Positions 48,485-62,110 are shown, counted from the first letter of the stretch. The stretch: 64,000 bases of DNA from Adineta ricciae (GCA_905250025.1 CAJNOJ010000323.1:1-64000); one strand, 5' to 3'. Notes: generated by a model not told the origin, from the letters alone. Translations and numbers: made by a program.

Positions 48485-51400
48485 TCAAGTGTCGCTGTTG
48501 AGAAGCTGACACATCTTAAACAAAATATTTCCTAAGATTGATGATGTTGCAGTAGCTGGAATAGTTTGTCTAAAAGTAGCGAAATGACACAGATGATTTT
48601 CATTAAAGTTACGTTTTGTAACTTACAGGTGAATATTCTTTGAGGTTGATGCAAATAATAGTGTTTCGATTTCATCATAAGCATCGGTTATGATTATTTC
48701 TTTCTTCATCAACATATAATGAAAATATTTATCCAGACACATGTTTACAATCACGATCGGCGAGTCAGCGACTATGTCTTCTCGAATGTTGTCATTTGGA
48801 TTCAATATAGACAGCATATTGTTGGCATATTCTTCTAAGCGTTCCGTTCGATCGACACCTTCATACGAACAATAGACGAAGCACACAACTTCCTGATCAG
48901 CATCACTAGGCACCCTTTTGCATAAACGGATCGAATTTAATTTGAAACCGGTTCGTTCTAAAAATTTCATTTGTGGATACAAAAGAATAAACGTTGTCGT
49001 TTCGATATCAAAATGAAGAGAATTTGATGTTAACCAGTGACTCAGGATTATCGATTGGTGTGTATTTTGTTGGACAAGGTCTTTCATATTCCGTTGGAAT
49101 GCGTCGTATTTTTCATATGGAAAATAGAAATGATCCGTCGATGATAAATTTTCTCGTGCAGTTACCTTTCGGCACGCATAATTATAATAAATAATCGATA
49201 TAATACCTTCCATATATCGCGGATTCGTCAGAACAAATGCTTCGCATTTGGATTCTATATTTTGAATTGAACCATTTTCGATCTGTTTTTGCACAATCGA
49301 AATCGGTTGATTTTTCAGAGCAGCAAGGATACCGAGAAGATTGACTAAATTGTCATTTCCAATCAAGTCATGAAATTTCTCAATCAAGTCATTATGGAAT
49401 GAATCTCGGTGATTTGTTTTGTTCTTGGGAGTTTTTCGATATTTTATTGATTTATCCTTTGTATCACATTCATCGTCGAGCTGGTCTGCTAGAAAATCAG
49501 TTGCTCGCTTGACAATCTGTTTGATCAGTGGTTGAATAATTTCATCGTATAAATCCGTAACAATGTGTTCAACGAATAAATCGACGACTTTCTGACGAAA
49601 TTTTTTCTTCAAGAGACTGTGATTCGCTTTGCTAAAGATTCGAACGACGTGCAGCACGTGCTGCTTTTGATCCTCATCGATGTGTTCGAATTTCTTGAAG
49701 AATTCTGTCCAATGGTTTGCAAAAGTTTGAAACATTGAACGAGCACAGCTGCTAGTTTGTCCACTAAAATCACTGTCCGAGTTCTGTCGATCATACAGAG
49801 CATCCGTGCCGTAATCAGAATGAACAAATTTGTGTTTCAATAGTTCTTCATAAATTTCAGTGGCTGTGCTTTCAGAAATTAAGCACCCCGAACGATGGTG
49901 AAGAAGTTCCTTGAAGGTCGGTATTTTCAGCGTGGTGCATTGCTCAAAGAATGTCGCAAATAGGTTTTGCATCTCTACATTAAATTGATAGGCTTTCCCG
50001 AACTCGCATAGAGCGGAACTGTATACTCCAATTGCACGTAGTAAGATTTCATCGGAGACATTGTGCGTCTGACTTAATATTCCTGATAGTTTGACGGCTG
50101 CACTAACCAATTTAGGCGCAATTTTGCGGAGAGCATTTACAAGTACTCGTTTTTTTGCGCAAATGTTTGCTTGCTTTTTTAGAAGGTCATTAATGATATT
50201 TTCGATTTCCTTTTGATATCGATCCGTCTCATAGTACATATCGGCAATCAGAGCTTTATTTAAGGTACTAACAAATGCGATGTTGTCTAGCTGTTCATTG
50301 ACGAGTTCGATCATTTTTGCTTGGATGAAAGGCTTTAGTGAATCTGAAGCTTTTGATAGAAGATTAGCTATAGGTCGCTTGACCACTAGTTTTCCCAAAG
50401 TCATCAGTTGTTTACGTCCCAGTGTCAACGAAAGTCCTGTCGCTGCGGGAGCAGCGGTAGTACCAATGGCTGTGAAACTACTTTTGAAAATGTTCACAGT
50501 TTCTTTCATTGTTTGTCCAAAGAAATGTGAACCAAAATCTGCATTAGTTCGAGCAATGGATACCGCTTGATTAACAGTTGAGAATCCAAGTGAAGAAAAA
50601 CTCAAGAGAAGACTTAAGCCTTTTTGAATGCTGTATTGTTTCAAAGATAAATGCCGGGACCAAACACTTTGTATACCAAAGAAAATATCACTTATACCCT
50701 CGCCAATCAGTGATGTACCTAAGGTTACACCTATTCCATTCGTTAGAGCAATTAGACACGCGCCAGAAACAACTTGAATACCACCAAAAGTTACGACGAT
50801 TGCAGAAGCAATGATCGGACGTGGTTGAAGCTCTTCGACGAGAAGAAAACGACTGATACCCATTCCTGCATATTCATGGAGTTCTTCTTCAGTCAAACGA
50901 TTGTTTTGAAAATGATACTCAGTCACAGATTTAAAACTTGCATTGATATTTTGCTCATTTCGATCAAATTTATCAAGAATTTTCAAAGCTTGTGTATGTG
51001 TCAACTGATGAAAGTGCAGAACAAAGTTTCGATCGGTATTTTTCTGAAGTAAATGGCGAGCTTTCTCTGGTGATAAGTTCTCAAAATAGCAGGAGGATGA
51101 CTGGTCGTCAGGAAGACGTTCCACCATTTCCACCGTAGTATCAACATATGATCGAGTAGACACTATTGAGGAGTCCGATAGCTGAGCATTGCTTTCAATA
51201 TTGATCGATGTAATCAATGTCATTTGTTTCGATTCCAAATTTGGATCAAGTAGGTTATTCTGATACTCACGACACGATGGTATATTTGAACTCAATGCTT
51301 CCAACTTGGTCTTATCCATATCAGAATATTCAATTGATACGTGCGAATAGTCTGAGGGTATCAGCTTGAGTAATTCTAATGCTTGATCGGTTTTGATAAC

Positions 51401-54400
51401 GTCTTCCACCACGGTCAGACTGTGAAAAGTAAGTTTAATTTCCCTACAATTTTCACAAATGAACTCTGTGGGTTTTTTACGATATAATTTTTCAGCAGTT
51501 TTTATTGTTTGGTTGCATTTCGAAGAAAAATCTATTAATTTCTGTGAATTCTCAATATTTGATATCGCTTGTTCAATAGACGTGCTATACGAGCTGATGA
51601 CCATGAGTTTCGCTTCCATTTGTCTGGAGAAATCTTCATGCATAATATCATCGTTTTCATTACATGGTAAAGCCTTCATGAAAACGAGTGATGGAACTAT
51701 ATGCTGTTCGATTTGTTTTTGTGCTTCCATTAAAAAAGACTTTGCTGTCAATTTGTACGTCTCTGACGGTTTATGCTGAACTATCGTGAAGTAGGCAAGA
51801 TTGATCAAGGCAGTGAATGCAAAGGCAGAGTCGAGTTCAACAGCTCTTTTCAAAAGATTTACAGCTTGAACTATGATATGATCGCGACAATTGATGAATG
51901 GAACAAAGTTGGGTATCGTTTTTATTCGATGGATAAGCGAACAGTATTTCGTAATTAAATGATCTGCCTCGAAAATCAAGTAATAAGGATTTCGAATAGC
52001 TTGGTTAGCTTCATGTTCTTTACGAGTTTGTTTTTTGAACTCTTCAAAGCTGTCATTTAGATTTTGTTTGTCTACTTTTGCCCATATAGAGTCCTTTAGT
52101 TTTATCACGCTTGCAAGCTCTTCACATGATAGGTCAGATTGCATTGTATCACTGTCGGGTGGTGGTGTTTGTTCGAATTCGTCAAAGTTGTAATAAGTAT
52201 GAGGCGAGAGTGGTTCAAGAACGAGATAAACCTGAGAGACAACATAACCGATATAACATGTCGATGTAGTGTTTTCAGCTTTATAAAGAAATGGATTAAC
52301 AAAGTCACTGCGAAACATAAGAATGCTGGTATTTAATGCACGAGTGATAGCCCAATATCGTTGTGTTTCTTCGTTGCCTTTATAAATGTTGTTATTATTT
52401 GATATATGTTCGGTAATTTTCTTTTTGATCGTATCCGCGCTCATTTGATCTCGCAATTGATAACAAATTACATCAAAGAGACTCTGGTAGCCAAGAGACT
52501 GATCGATACAGTAAAATCCAGCCTCTTTGATTGTTCTTTCCAGCATTCGTCTTGCTTGCTCACGTTGATCCACCGATTTAAGCCATAAGCCCCATTGTTC
52601 TTTTACACTTGATAGACAACAGGTATACTCTTTTGTCTCCTTCAACTCAGTGAGATATACGCAAAACGCTCGGAAAAGTCGAGATTTTTCTTTTAGTTCA
52701 CAAATATCTCGCTTCCAAATCTGATCCAATTGTTCAGATTCACTTTGTGTTCTCCAGTCGTATATCGTTTCGATGCCTATGTCAGTCAAATCACTGAATT
52801 CATGACGATGAGCATTCCAGTAATCAGGATACCAGGACATAAGCTGCAGGAAGGTTCGTTGCCGATTAAGAATTAGCTGCGATGTGCCGAAATTACCTTG
52901 TCGAGATGTTCGACCAAGTGCTTGCTCTTCTACGCGTACGTTTTTCGGTAGAAATGTCAAAGAAATATGAAGACCACCATGTTTTTCAACATCGTACGTA
53001 GTTTTCAAATCAGTTCCACGTCCTGCTAAATTAGTTGCAACGATAATATCTCCACAATCAACGCGATTTGAAACAACATTGGATTCGATACGATCCGTAT
53101 TGTCTGTATATAACCGAATCGAACTTGTCGGCTGCTGTCGTTGCAGTTCTTTGAAGATTGTCTTTGCATCGATCCGTGTTTCACAAATGACTAACACCGC
53201 ACGACGTTTATTGACATGATCAATCGTATTCTGAACGATAGTATTCAACCAATCCTCATCTGTTGACGGTAAAACAGCCTCCAGTTGATAATGTCGTTTT
53301 GGTTTGCAAGGTGGTATGACAATGTTATCAACTTGATAAATCTTGCTTAGAAGCGTCTGAGCATCTGGAGAACCGAGTGTGCCACTAAATCCATAAATTT
53401 CGTTTTTATATCGAGTGAACAGATCGTAATTTGACATGTAATTCGTTGTGACAGTAAGAGGCGTCATCTTTAATCCGTGTTTGATTTGAAGAAATTGATG
53501 TAAACCATCACTCCATGTGGTATGACATTGAATGACACCAGTGTTTGAATAATCGATCGGCATAATACGTAATGTTCCCATTTCGTCTTTCTTTATGATG
53601 TACTGGTAATCAAGGCGATACTCAACTTTGGCCTGAATGCCATGATCAACCCATAATGGCAGCGAACTAGATACGAAATCACTCAAATGAGTAGGATACT
53701 TCAATTGTGTTTGGGAGTTATAAATAAAATGTCGAGCCGTTTTCAGAATCTGATCTCTATTTGAGATCGGATCGGAACATTTATTGATTATTTGCCAAAT
53801 TGTATATAAAAGAGGATTTAACCATTCCATTCCTGGCAGGTGTTCAGCAAGACGAGCAGTGGCATTTGTTTCATCGATTAGCATACTATCGACTTCATCG
53901 ATAATAACCAAATCAAAGGGTCGATCAGCACGCGTTTTCAATAAACTGAATTCGTCGCGTAAAATATCAAATTGGAATTGACTAGCTGTACCATAGACAA
54001 TATTCTCCTTATAGCAACATTTGAATCCTTCGACATAATTTGTCTCATCGTTGTTATGCGCAGCAGTCAAATTGAACATGTCATAAAACGATTTCCACTG
54101 ATTTACATCACGTTTCGCTAATGTTATTGAACTGGTGACGATATCAACGCGTTTGCCTTGTATAGCTTGAATCACAGTCAATATGGAAACAATTGTTGAC
54201 TTGCCTTCACCAGTCAACACCTGTAACAATCGCCCGCTATCATGATTCCGATCGAGGATAATTAGAATAGCTAAAATTTGAACATCACGCACTTCAAAAG
54301 TCGAGTGAAGATAGATCGCTCGATGGAGAACTGCGAGAATTTCTGGTAGATAGTCCCGTTTCGCATTGTCTTTATTCTGCTGCTGGCTTATTGACGACGC

Positions 54401-57400
54401 CCATGATTTGATGTGTGATACATTCCAATCTTTTATCGGAATTTTTTGTTTAGATATCAATGAACTTGACTTCAATGCCTGATTCATCCTGTTTAGTATC
54501 TCGATGAATGAGGTTCGAAATGGTATCCTATTCAAAATTTGAATTTCCTCCAATAATGTGGAGATTGGCTTTTCTGGATTTGTCAAACCAAATCGGTACT
54601 CAATCACACAAATATGTACTGACAATGGCCACAACTGGGCTTCTTCTTTTGAATATATTTGGTTTAATTTACCGACGATATTGTCCTTCATTTTATATTG
54701 GCATATTGTCTTCAAACTATCGACGAAGTGAGCAAGACTCTGACATGAGTCAGCGTCAGTTCGGACATAGCTGAGCATTCCGATCAGTTTGTCTAGCATC
54801 CATCCTAGTTCGAGTAATCGATGCAAATAACCACGAGCGGATATCAATTGTGCTTGAGGACCGTGCCATTGACGTATGAGAAGACGATTGACAACGGTCA
54901 ATTCGATTTCATGCACTAAAGATATGAAATCTTTAGTATTCGATACATTAGAAAAGAGTTGAATGAGCTCGGTGTTGGTAATCTGATGTTTTTCAATTAT
55001 GTCAAGATATGTGATGATATGTTCAGGTTGCCGAACACTTCTCAGGAAAATTTCGATCACGTCTGCTGAAATCACGTCTTGCTTAGCAATTCGATCGGCA
55101 AGGTGGTTGATGGCGACTCCCGAATAGATAGCATTACAGAGACATTCGTCAAGTTTGTCTAGAATGAAAAATCGGCGAAGATTGATAAACCAATTTGTGG
55201 CATCTGATCGGAGAATGTCAAGTGAATGATCGGTTAACGTTTGTAAACAGATTAGGATCTGATTAATATGTGAAAGACTTAAGGAATATGTTCGTTGTTT
55301 TCGAATGAGTTCCTGGAGGATAAGATCACGTTCATCATCGTACAAATCGTATGCTTTATATTGTTCAAGTAGAGTTAAATGATGATAAAAACCAACGATT
55401 TCAGCAGGTTCATTGTTTGCACATCCAGTCAAGAGCTCAACGCACAAACATTCTCGTGACCACTGTTCTGGTGGTAAATCGAATACGGTCGAATCAAAAT
55501 AATTAATGAAGAGTAGAGTATGCAGTGTACCAAGATATTGATCGAATGCTTGCAGTTGGGATAATTTTTCATCGTCAACTATTGCAGGAAGTCGAAGTTT
55601 CGTTATGTATTCCAGAAGATCGTCGACAGCTCCCTGCAACATCTGATATCGAAGAACAGAAAGGATTCTTAGAGATGACTCTTTGGAAAGCTGAGATATG
55701 AGACATGAAAGGATTTCTTTTGGTAACAGCTGATTTCGAGCAGCGCCTTCGAGAGCTGAAACACTTTCGCTGATCATAATTTGATATCTAAGAATTTCTA
55801 ACGTCTCCAGCTGTAAGACGATTTTCTTCTGTGTCAAGATTTGAATCAGTATAAACATCTGTTTCGACTGATAAACTAGAAAAACATCTTGTATTGCTTC
55901 ATAGACATCCCCGTCCATTTCGATGTCACGTTTCAATGCTTGAATCAGTATTTCCGACGTTAAATCTTTATGAATACTCAATAACCAAGCACTGGCTAGG
56001 AAAACTTCGCGTGGAATTCGTTGATCAAGAGCCAGCATTCCTTGGAAAATCTGCAGAGCACGGGACACGTCGGCTTGATTCGATGACTGCAGCATCGTTG
56101 CAACACTTTTCTTTTGATTCCAATCCTGTTCGTATGCAAAGAATAGTTGTACTTTAGCATGTTCGACATAGCCTCGGAGCAGTTTTCTTGTAGTTTCTCG
56201 TACGATAGAATGCTTCGAACTAATCATTACGTACAAGAGGTCATCAATGACAGATGATGGTAGGGTTACCGATGCTTGAAATAGTAGGGGAATTGTAATC
56301 GCATTAATTGCTTCATCGCGTAAAGTAGTAAAAATAGCACTGAGTATTTGAGTGGGAAGAAGTCGTCGTTGTGAAATGGTATTTGCCGCTTCTATTTTTA
56401 AATTGACATCATCCGTGTATAATGCATGCGAGAATTTGTTTAAATCTTGAACAAAACTTTCATCCTCTTCAATATGAACTACTTGTTTGTTTGACTGAGC
56501 ACATGCGAGGATTTTCGCTACTGTTGACAGAATATCAACATTATCGCAATTATTTAATAGATGTTTAAGTTTCTCAACGACATCCGGTATCAATATCAGA
56601 CCATTTCTAAGTAGAGCTTCAATAATAGAATAAATATCTTGACTTATCGTAGGTGACGACGAGTATAAATCGAGAAGTGATGGAAGATCTGCTTGGTTGA
56701 TCTCTTCTGGCCATCGGTGGGCAATCGTTTTTGAACAGATGATCAACCGGTGTTGTAGATTCTGCTCAGCAGCAAGCAATACATTTGAGTTAGAGAATCG
56801 AAGGATTTTTTGGGCAATGTGCCGGTCAACTAACTTGTGATGTTCAATAAGATGCTGGTAGATTTCAACGACATAAACGCTGACCTGTGGTTTGTCCAAG
56901 AATTTGGCCAAATAGCGAACGATTTTTTCGGAGATCAGATAGTTCTGACGGCTGAGTTGGGCGAAGATTTTCATCAAATTAATCAATGATTCTTCTTCGG
57001 AGCTCAGAAGAATTCTGTAGAAAAAGTCTATCCGATGATGCTCAAATCGCTGTCCATTGTCTATGATGTTAACAAAGATCGTTAATAGGGATGATCTCAA
57101 TTGTGACGACTTTAATAGATTGAAAAGTGTTTCTACAACCGATCCCGTCACGTGTTGTCCATTGGACGTCATAGTTAACAGCTCATTCGCAGCTTTCCCC
57201 TTGCTTATCGAAACATTCGAATAGCGAAGAACATCGGCACAATAGTGCTGTCGAAGAAGATCAATGATATCACTTGGAAGCGGTTGATTGCGATCGGCAA
57301 GTTGAAGTAAAATAGCAATATTACTAAGATGACCTTTTCCAAAGAGCAAACAACCCAGATGAGCAATTGTTCGTTCCGATAAAATATAACCTTGGCAAAC

Positions 57401-59872
57401 AACTACGATCTTCAAAAGTTTGACTACTTGAGGAATCGCTTCGGTTTCTGTTGTCAGTAAATGTTCTAGACATAAAACTGTTCGTTCCAACAATGGTTTT
57501 CTTTTCATGTACAAGTCCAATATAGTAAGTGCATGTGTGACAATTGAAGATTCCTTATCGCCCAGGCAATATTCAATGACTTCCAACAATGCATCAGATA
57601 ATTCGTACCGGTTTTTCATTAGATATTGAAGAAACTGCAATGCGAGAATTTGCACCTGTAATCCGAACTGATTACGAAAGAATATCAGTAAATTATCGAC
57701 TTTGATATCATTATTCGAACTTTTTTTCACTTTTTTGTGCCAGTATTGGATGAAGGCAAGTCCGGCAGTATTACGAATATGAGACTCAGAGTCATCGAGA
57801 CAGAGTTCGATTGCATTCAGTACTGGAGAAGGTAAATCCTGATGGTTATCAATAGCATATTTCAGTATCCAAATCGTCTGTTGGCGCAAGACAAAATCGT
57901 TATCTGGTCGGAAAAGAACATTGACGAGTTTATCTAGAATGTTGGTAGATAGACGTTCTTTTGCTTTGACTAACTTCATATAGATAGATAAGATATTGCA
58001 TACCAACTTCTGATCTTCACACTGTAACATAACTGTAAGTCCTTCAAGAATAAGATTGGGGAGACGCGAGTTTTCATCATTACCAATCAAGCATAATGTC
58101 ACAGCAGCTGACTTTCGAAGATCTTCATTTGCATCTTGTAAAATCTCTCCAAGCCGATCGATCAGCTCCGGTTTCAGTGAACATTTTCTTGGCATGTTTT
58201 TAATACTATACTGAAGAGCTCCTAGACAATTGTGACGCGTCACCAGAGAACGATCTTTTAATTTTGCGATGTCACATAGGATCTTCATGTGTTTTGGTGA
58301 AAGTATTCGCTTTCCTACAGCCGCTGCTTTGAAGTATAGATAGCTAACTTTGTCAGGTATTTCGTTTTTAACTAAATGATCTTCGATCAACTCGAGATCC
58401 AATGTTAGATGATGGCCATTCTTCACACATAGAGCATAAAGTTCAATAATCTTCGCTTTGGAGAAATCAATTGGATCGTTCCGACATTCATCGAGCTTTC
58501 GTTCTATTTTTTCAATATGTCTCAGTTGAAGCGGTTCATTTCGACGTGCTACTATCAGTAGACATTCAGCACAAATTAAACCCAATTCGTATTCCGTACT
58601 CAGCAAGTTATCGATCATGACGTCAATGGCACGCGCTGGTAGAGTTTGCCCAGCGTTTGCAGCATCCAAAAAGGCATTAGCAACGAGCTTCTGCATTGTA
58701 GTTCGCCGTGTTATAGAAAGCCAGCGCCAACCATTGTCCATCTTGTCGCTCAAGTAATGGAAGTCTTGCGACTTTAGACTTCCTTGTTTTGCTAGCGAAC
58801 CGAGATGGTTTATTTCGCTTACAGTCCGACGATGCCAAGCTTGATTATCACCTGTTTCAACACGTGTTGGTTGAATTTCAATATGGCTCGTGGAATCAAA
58901 ATCAACAACTGTATCGAGTAAATGATCAAAATTTACTGAATCAGTAAGAGGCGCAATAACATTTTCTTGTGAACGCGCGATTAATGTGTTTCGAGTAACA
59001 ACAAGTTCTCTTTTTACGTCCGAGCTTAAACTATGCAGTACTACCTTCGATACATTTCGCTCATCGTCGAGAAATTCGAGAAGTTCTTGAACGCATTCAG
59101 TTATCGAATTATCACTGTTGGCTGCCAATTCATATAACCTGTCTGATGTACTCGAACTCACACGTGCTCCATTTACGACAATTTTGTAGAGAGTTTTGAT
59201 GGCAACAACAAGAAGTTTCTTCGCTGTACTATCGCTTATAATTAATTTCTCCAGTTCGAGCTTGATATGATCTGCTAATTGTTTTCTTTTCCGATAAATA
59301 TTGAGCATTGTATGAATGACTGTTATACGGGCTTGCTCTTTTAATTCCAAATCGTTCGATAAACTTATTATCGACACCCATCGATCGTCGGGAGCTAATT
59401 TAACATACTCGTCATTTTCTGACAGTTTCCGAAATATAAACAGTACAACCCATTGCAACGCAGAATCGTGTAAATATTCATATAGACACTCAATTATCTT
59501 TGGTATGAGAATGGTAGTGCATGGTATTGTCGATGCAAATGCCCACAGAATGCATTGACGCATCGTAGAATCTGCTGACTTCAGTAGTTCGCTCAGATCC
59601 GCAAAGTACGTCGGTTCTACAAAACTGCTGTGCCAAGTAGCATGTGCGCATAGGATGTGTTTGGCGTAGATTGAGCCTTCGACATCGTCATTATTTTCCG
59701 CTAAGCTTTGAATTTGGCAAAGTAAGTTATGCTGTAATTCTTCGCCGTTCTTCACCGCGCATATGATTTGTTGACTAGTATCAGGGTCCGCTAGACTGGC
59801 TAAGCGATGCGTAAGAGAGGATAAAATAATTTCGTCAATTTGATCGAAGAAAATGTTTTTGTTATTCTCCAT
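48485..59872 (-). CDS. Giant HEAT-SecA-TPR protein (eukaryotic SecA-like ATPase)
   Basis: Two exons: 48627-59872 and 48485-48569, with a 57-bp intron having a GTAAGT donor. They encode about 3776 residues. ATG 59870-59872 follows an in-frame TAA five codons upstream. Residues ~50-1750 are helical repeats of HEAT/ARM type. Residues ~1860-2340 are a SecA motor: Walker A TGEGKST (1887-1893), VYGTASQFQFDILRDEF, Walker B IIDEVDS (DEVD 1992-1995), a short WSDGLHQ-containing preprotein-binding-like insert, FSGTLGS, ATNLAGRGTD (2279-2288) and EEQALGRTSRQGN (2315-2327, arginine-finger region). A TPR-like stretch lies near 2660-2720. Hydrophobic glycine-rich segments at ~3015-3065 and ~3083-3100 could enter membranes. 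SecA drives protein export in bacteria and plastids. An animal gene of this type is unexpected, and its substrate and location are unknown. Near-absence of introns suggests bacterial ancestry. No signal peptide is seen. Confidence 0.9.
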
Positions 59873-59929
59873 TGTGCGCAATTGTTAAGTGAAGAATGAC
59901 GATAAGTTTATTTGTCGGCATTGTCTGCA

Positions 59930-59940
59930 TCTATATAATT
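59930..59940 (-). promoter_or_regulatory. Possible TATA box for the SecA-like gene
   Basis: On the minus strand an ATTATATAGAT run lies about 65 bp upstream of ATG 59872. The position suits a core promoter, but the base composition makes this weak. Confidence 0.25.
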
Positions 59941-61702
59941 TTATTCTATCGAACGTTTTCATACAGAAAAAAATCCAACATACAGTAAAGAAAAGAAAAA
60001 GATTGAGTAATACAAACTATGAAAAACTGCAAAGTCACAGAAAAACAATTGCGTTAATACTATAAACTATTATATGAATTGAATGAGAACAAAAGTTGGA
60101 ACAAGCACGGATTTCTACTACTGCGCTTCAAATGAAAAATTGTTTAATAAAGCAGGGTGTGACCATTGCTGACGAAAGAGATGTATACGCAAATGGAGCA
60201 ACATGCTCATTGATTTCTTCTTCTTGAAAATCGCATCATTCTAATAGACAGTGCACATGAGATAAACAGAATTAGTCTGAGACAAAAGTACGCTTGACTA
60301 GATTTTCACAAAGTAGAATGCTGTTTTTCGAAAATTGTTATGGTCCGATTGTGTATATCCATATCTACCGTACAATTCATGAATGTGTCAATGCTTTGGT
60401 GCATCATCACACCCACCCTCATCCTGAAAATGACTGGAATGCAATAAATTTTGAAAGACTCCTGAGAAATCATCAGTTTCCTGCATAAAATCCATATTCA
60501 CTTTCATATTCGTCAACTTAGTAATCGTTTATATTTTTACGCTGAATGTACGATTTATTTTTTATAATTTGTTGTCAGTGTGATATATATGCATGTGTTC
60601 GTACTTATGTTTTGAATATATTAACGAAGGCATCTGACAAGCGGAGTATGATGAAAAACAAGCTGAATCATTGCTAAGTGAAACTAGTTTGCATAAACCG
60701 TTAATCGTTTGATCAATGAACCAAAGGTATAGCAGTACAGATTAAAATATTTTGATCCGAACTATAGGATAGACTGAACTTTTTTAAGGTAAAATGCCTA
60801 TGTATGATTAAACTACGTAGAAGATTAACTTCCAGGTATATCACTCTTTGTTTCGACCGTTTAAATAGTAACTTGAACAAGAAAAATGTTGAAATCTATT
60901 TCGACATAATGAAGAAAGTATTTTACATTAGAACATCAGTCATAATTTATGTTTAATGGAAAGTGATGAGCAGCATATTTTATATTCATCAAAAGAGAAT
61001 TTAGTTAGAAAATAACTAAAGAATTTTAATTTGCACTAGTTCAATTTAAAACTGAACTGGATTTTGATCTGTACTACGACATATACAATGAAGTTTCAGT
61101 ATTGAAATGACAAACATCTGCGTAACGTGACAACTGTAGAGTTTACGCAAGCAAGTGTGAATCTTTTCATGTATTGCATATCTTTTTCAGCATCGCACAA
61201 TCACAAGAACGATTCTAGTATTCATCGCTTTCGAACTATGACGTTGACTTATGTAGTATTCGATGGTTTAATACGAATTATTGTTTGTACAATGAAGGTG
61301 ACATTAGTTTCAGCTATTCATATAAGAATGATATGATACATTCTCGTGGCATTGTTAATCACAGGTTTTTCGTCGCAACATATTGAAATTTTAATGTCGC
61401 ACAACAATACAGATCTGCTAAAAAGCGGCCGAAGTGTCATTGATCGCTTTAATGTTTTTACAGAATTGTAAAAATTTTTCTTTTTTCTCTATTATTTAAT
61501 GGATGATCGAAGGAGTTACTTTTTTCAAATTTGTCAGGTTTCTTCTAATAAAGAAATACACATCGAGCCAAAGAACGACGATCACCACCCACTACTTGCT
61601 GTTTTTAGGTTGTTTAAATCCAAATTGATGACGATTGGCTGGAAAGTAGTCATGTCTTTTTTATGTCCTGTTTGGCACTATGGTCGCTGCATACTTGAGC
61701 AT

Positions 61703-61749
61703 AACGTACTTTTTCTTTTTTTGGAAGTCATGTTCCGAAAAAGTACGTT
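61703..61749. repeat. Inverted repeat (13-bp arms) in the intergenic region
   Basis: AACGTACTTTTTC at 61703-61715 is matched by GAAAAAGTACGTT at 61737-61749, with a ~21-base loop. It could form a hairpin. No function is assigned. Confidence 0.5.
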
Positions 61750-62110
61750 CTTTTTTGTTCTTTCCTTCCAAAACAAGAGCGCATGCAGGACGATAAACGT
61801 TTACCAAAGAGAAACATTAGAGAAAGACGAGAAGACAGCAACAAACTATGTGCTGTCTAATAACATAGAATAGTAAGTTTTATTGAACTAAATCGATAGT
61901 GAGAAGAATATCGAATCTATATAACAATTAAAAGTCAATTTTCGATCGTTCTTGCGAAATTATCGATTTTTACTCGATTATATTTACCGAGTATTTATAA
62001 ACATAACAAATGTGATCTACACTATGAGTTCATTTTAGAATGATGATTATTCTACTCTAATTACCTGAAATAGACCATCCTGTATTGAAACATTCATTTA
62101 CTTTGTTACC

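Larger units (their letters stand above)
25599..53260. repeat. Copy B of the ~27-kb duplicated gene block
   Basis: This is the direct counterpart of copy A. It begins right after the N gap, inside the nucleotidyltransferase-like gene. Homology visible in this window ends at 53260 only because copy A stops at the gap; the SecA-like gene itself continues to 59872. The first 196 bases (25599-25794) have no partner because copy A starts at the window edge. B carries about 2 kb more than A between 31.3 and 33.4 kb. Confidence 0.95.
59873..62110. other. 2.2-kb intergenic region between divergent genes
   Basis: This lies between the 5' ends of the SecA-like gene (minus) and the sulfotransferase (plus) and should hold both promoters. 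The longest open frames (for example 61499-61873 plus, 124 codons) have biased, low-information composition and no domain I recognise. No tRNA or rRNA is evident. A 13-bp inverted repeat is listed separately. Confidence 0.5.

Noticed and set aside
59873-59881. Start of the SecA-like protein at 59881 (TTG, CGC, ACA upstream of ATG)
   Set aside because: The codon at 59881 is TTG. The first ATG is at 59872, so the three extra residues are dropped.
60294-60488. His-rich plus-strand open frame
   Set aside because: Short, no homology recognised, no second copy to compare with, and no splice or start context.
61499-61873. 124-codon plus-strand open frame in the 2.2-kb intergenic region
   Set aside because: No domain, no splice support and low-complexity composition. 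It is compatible with chance in this region.
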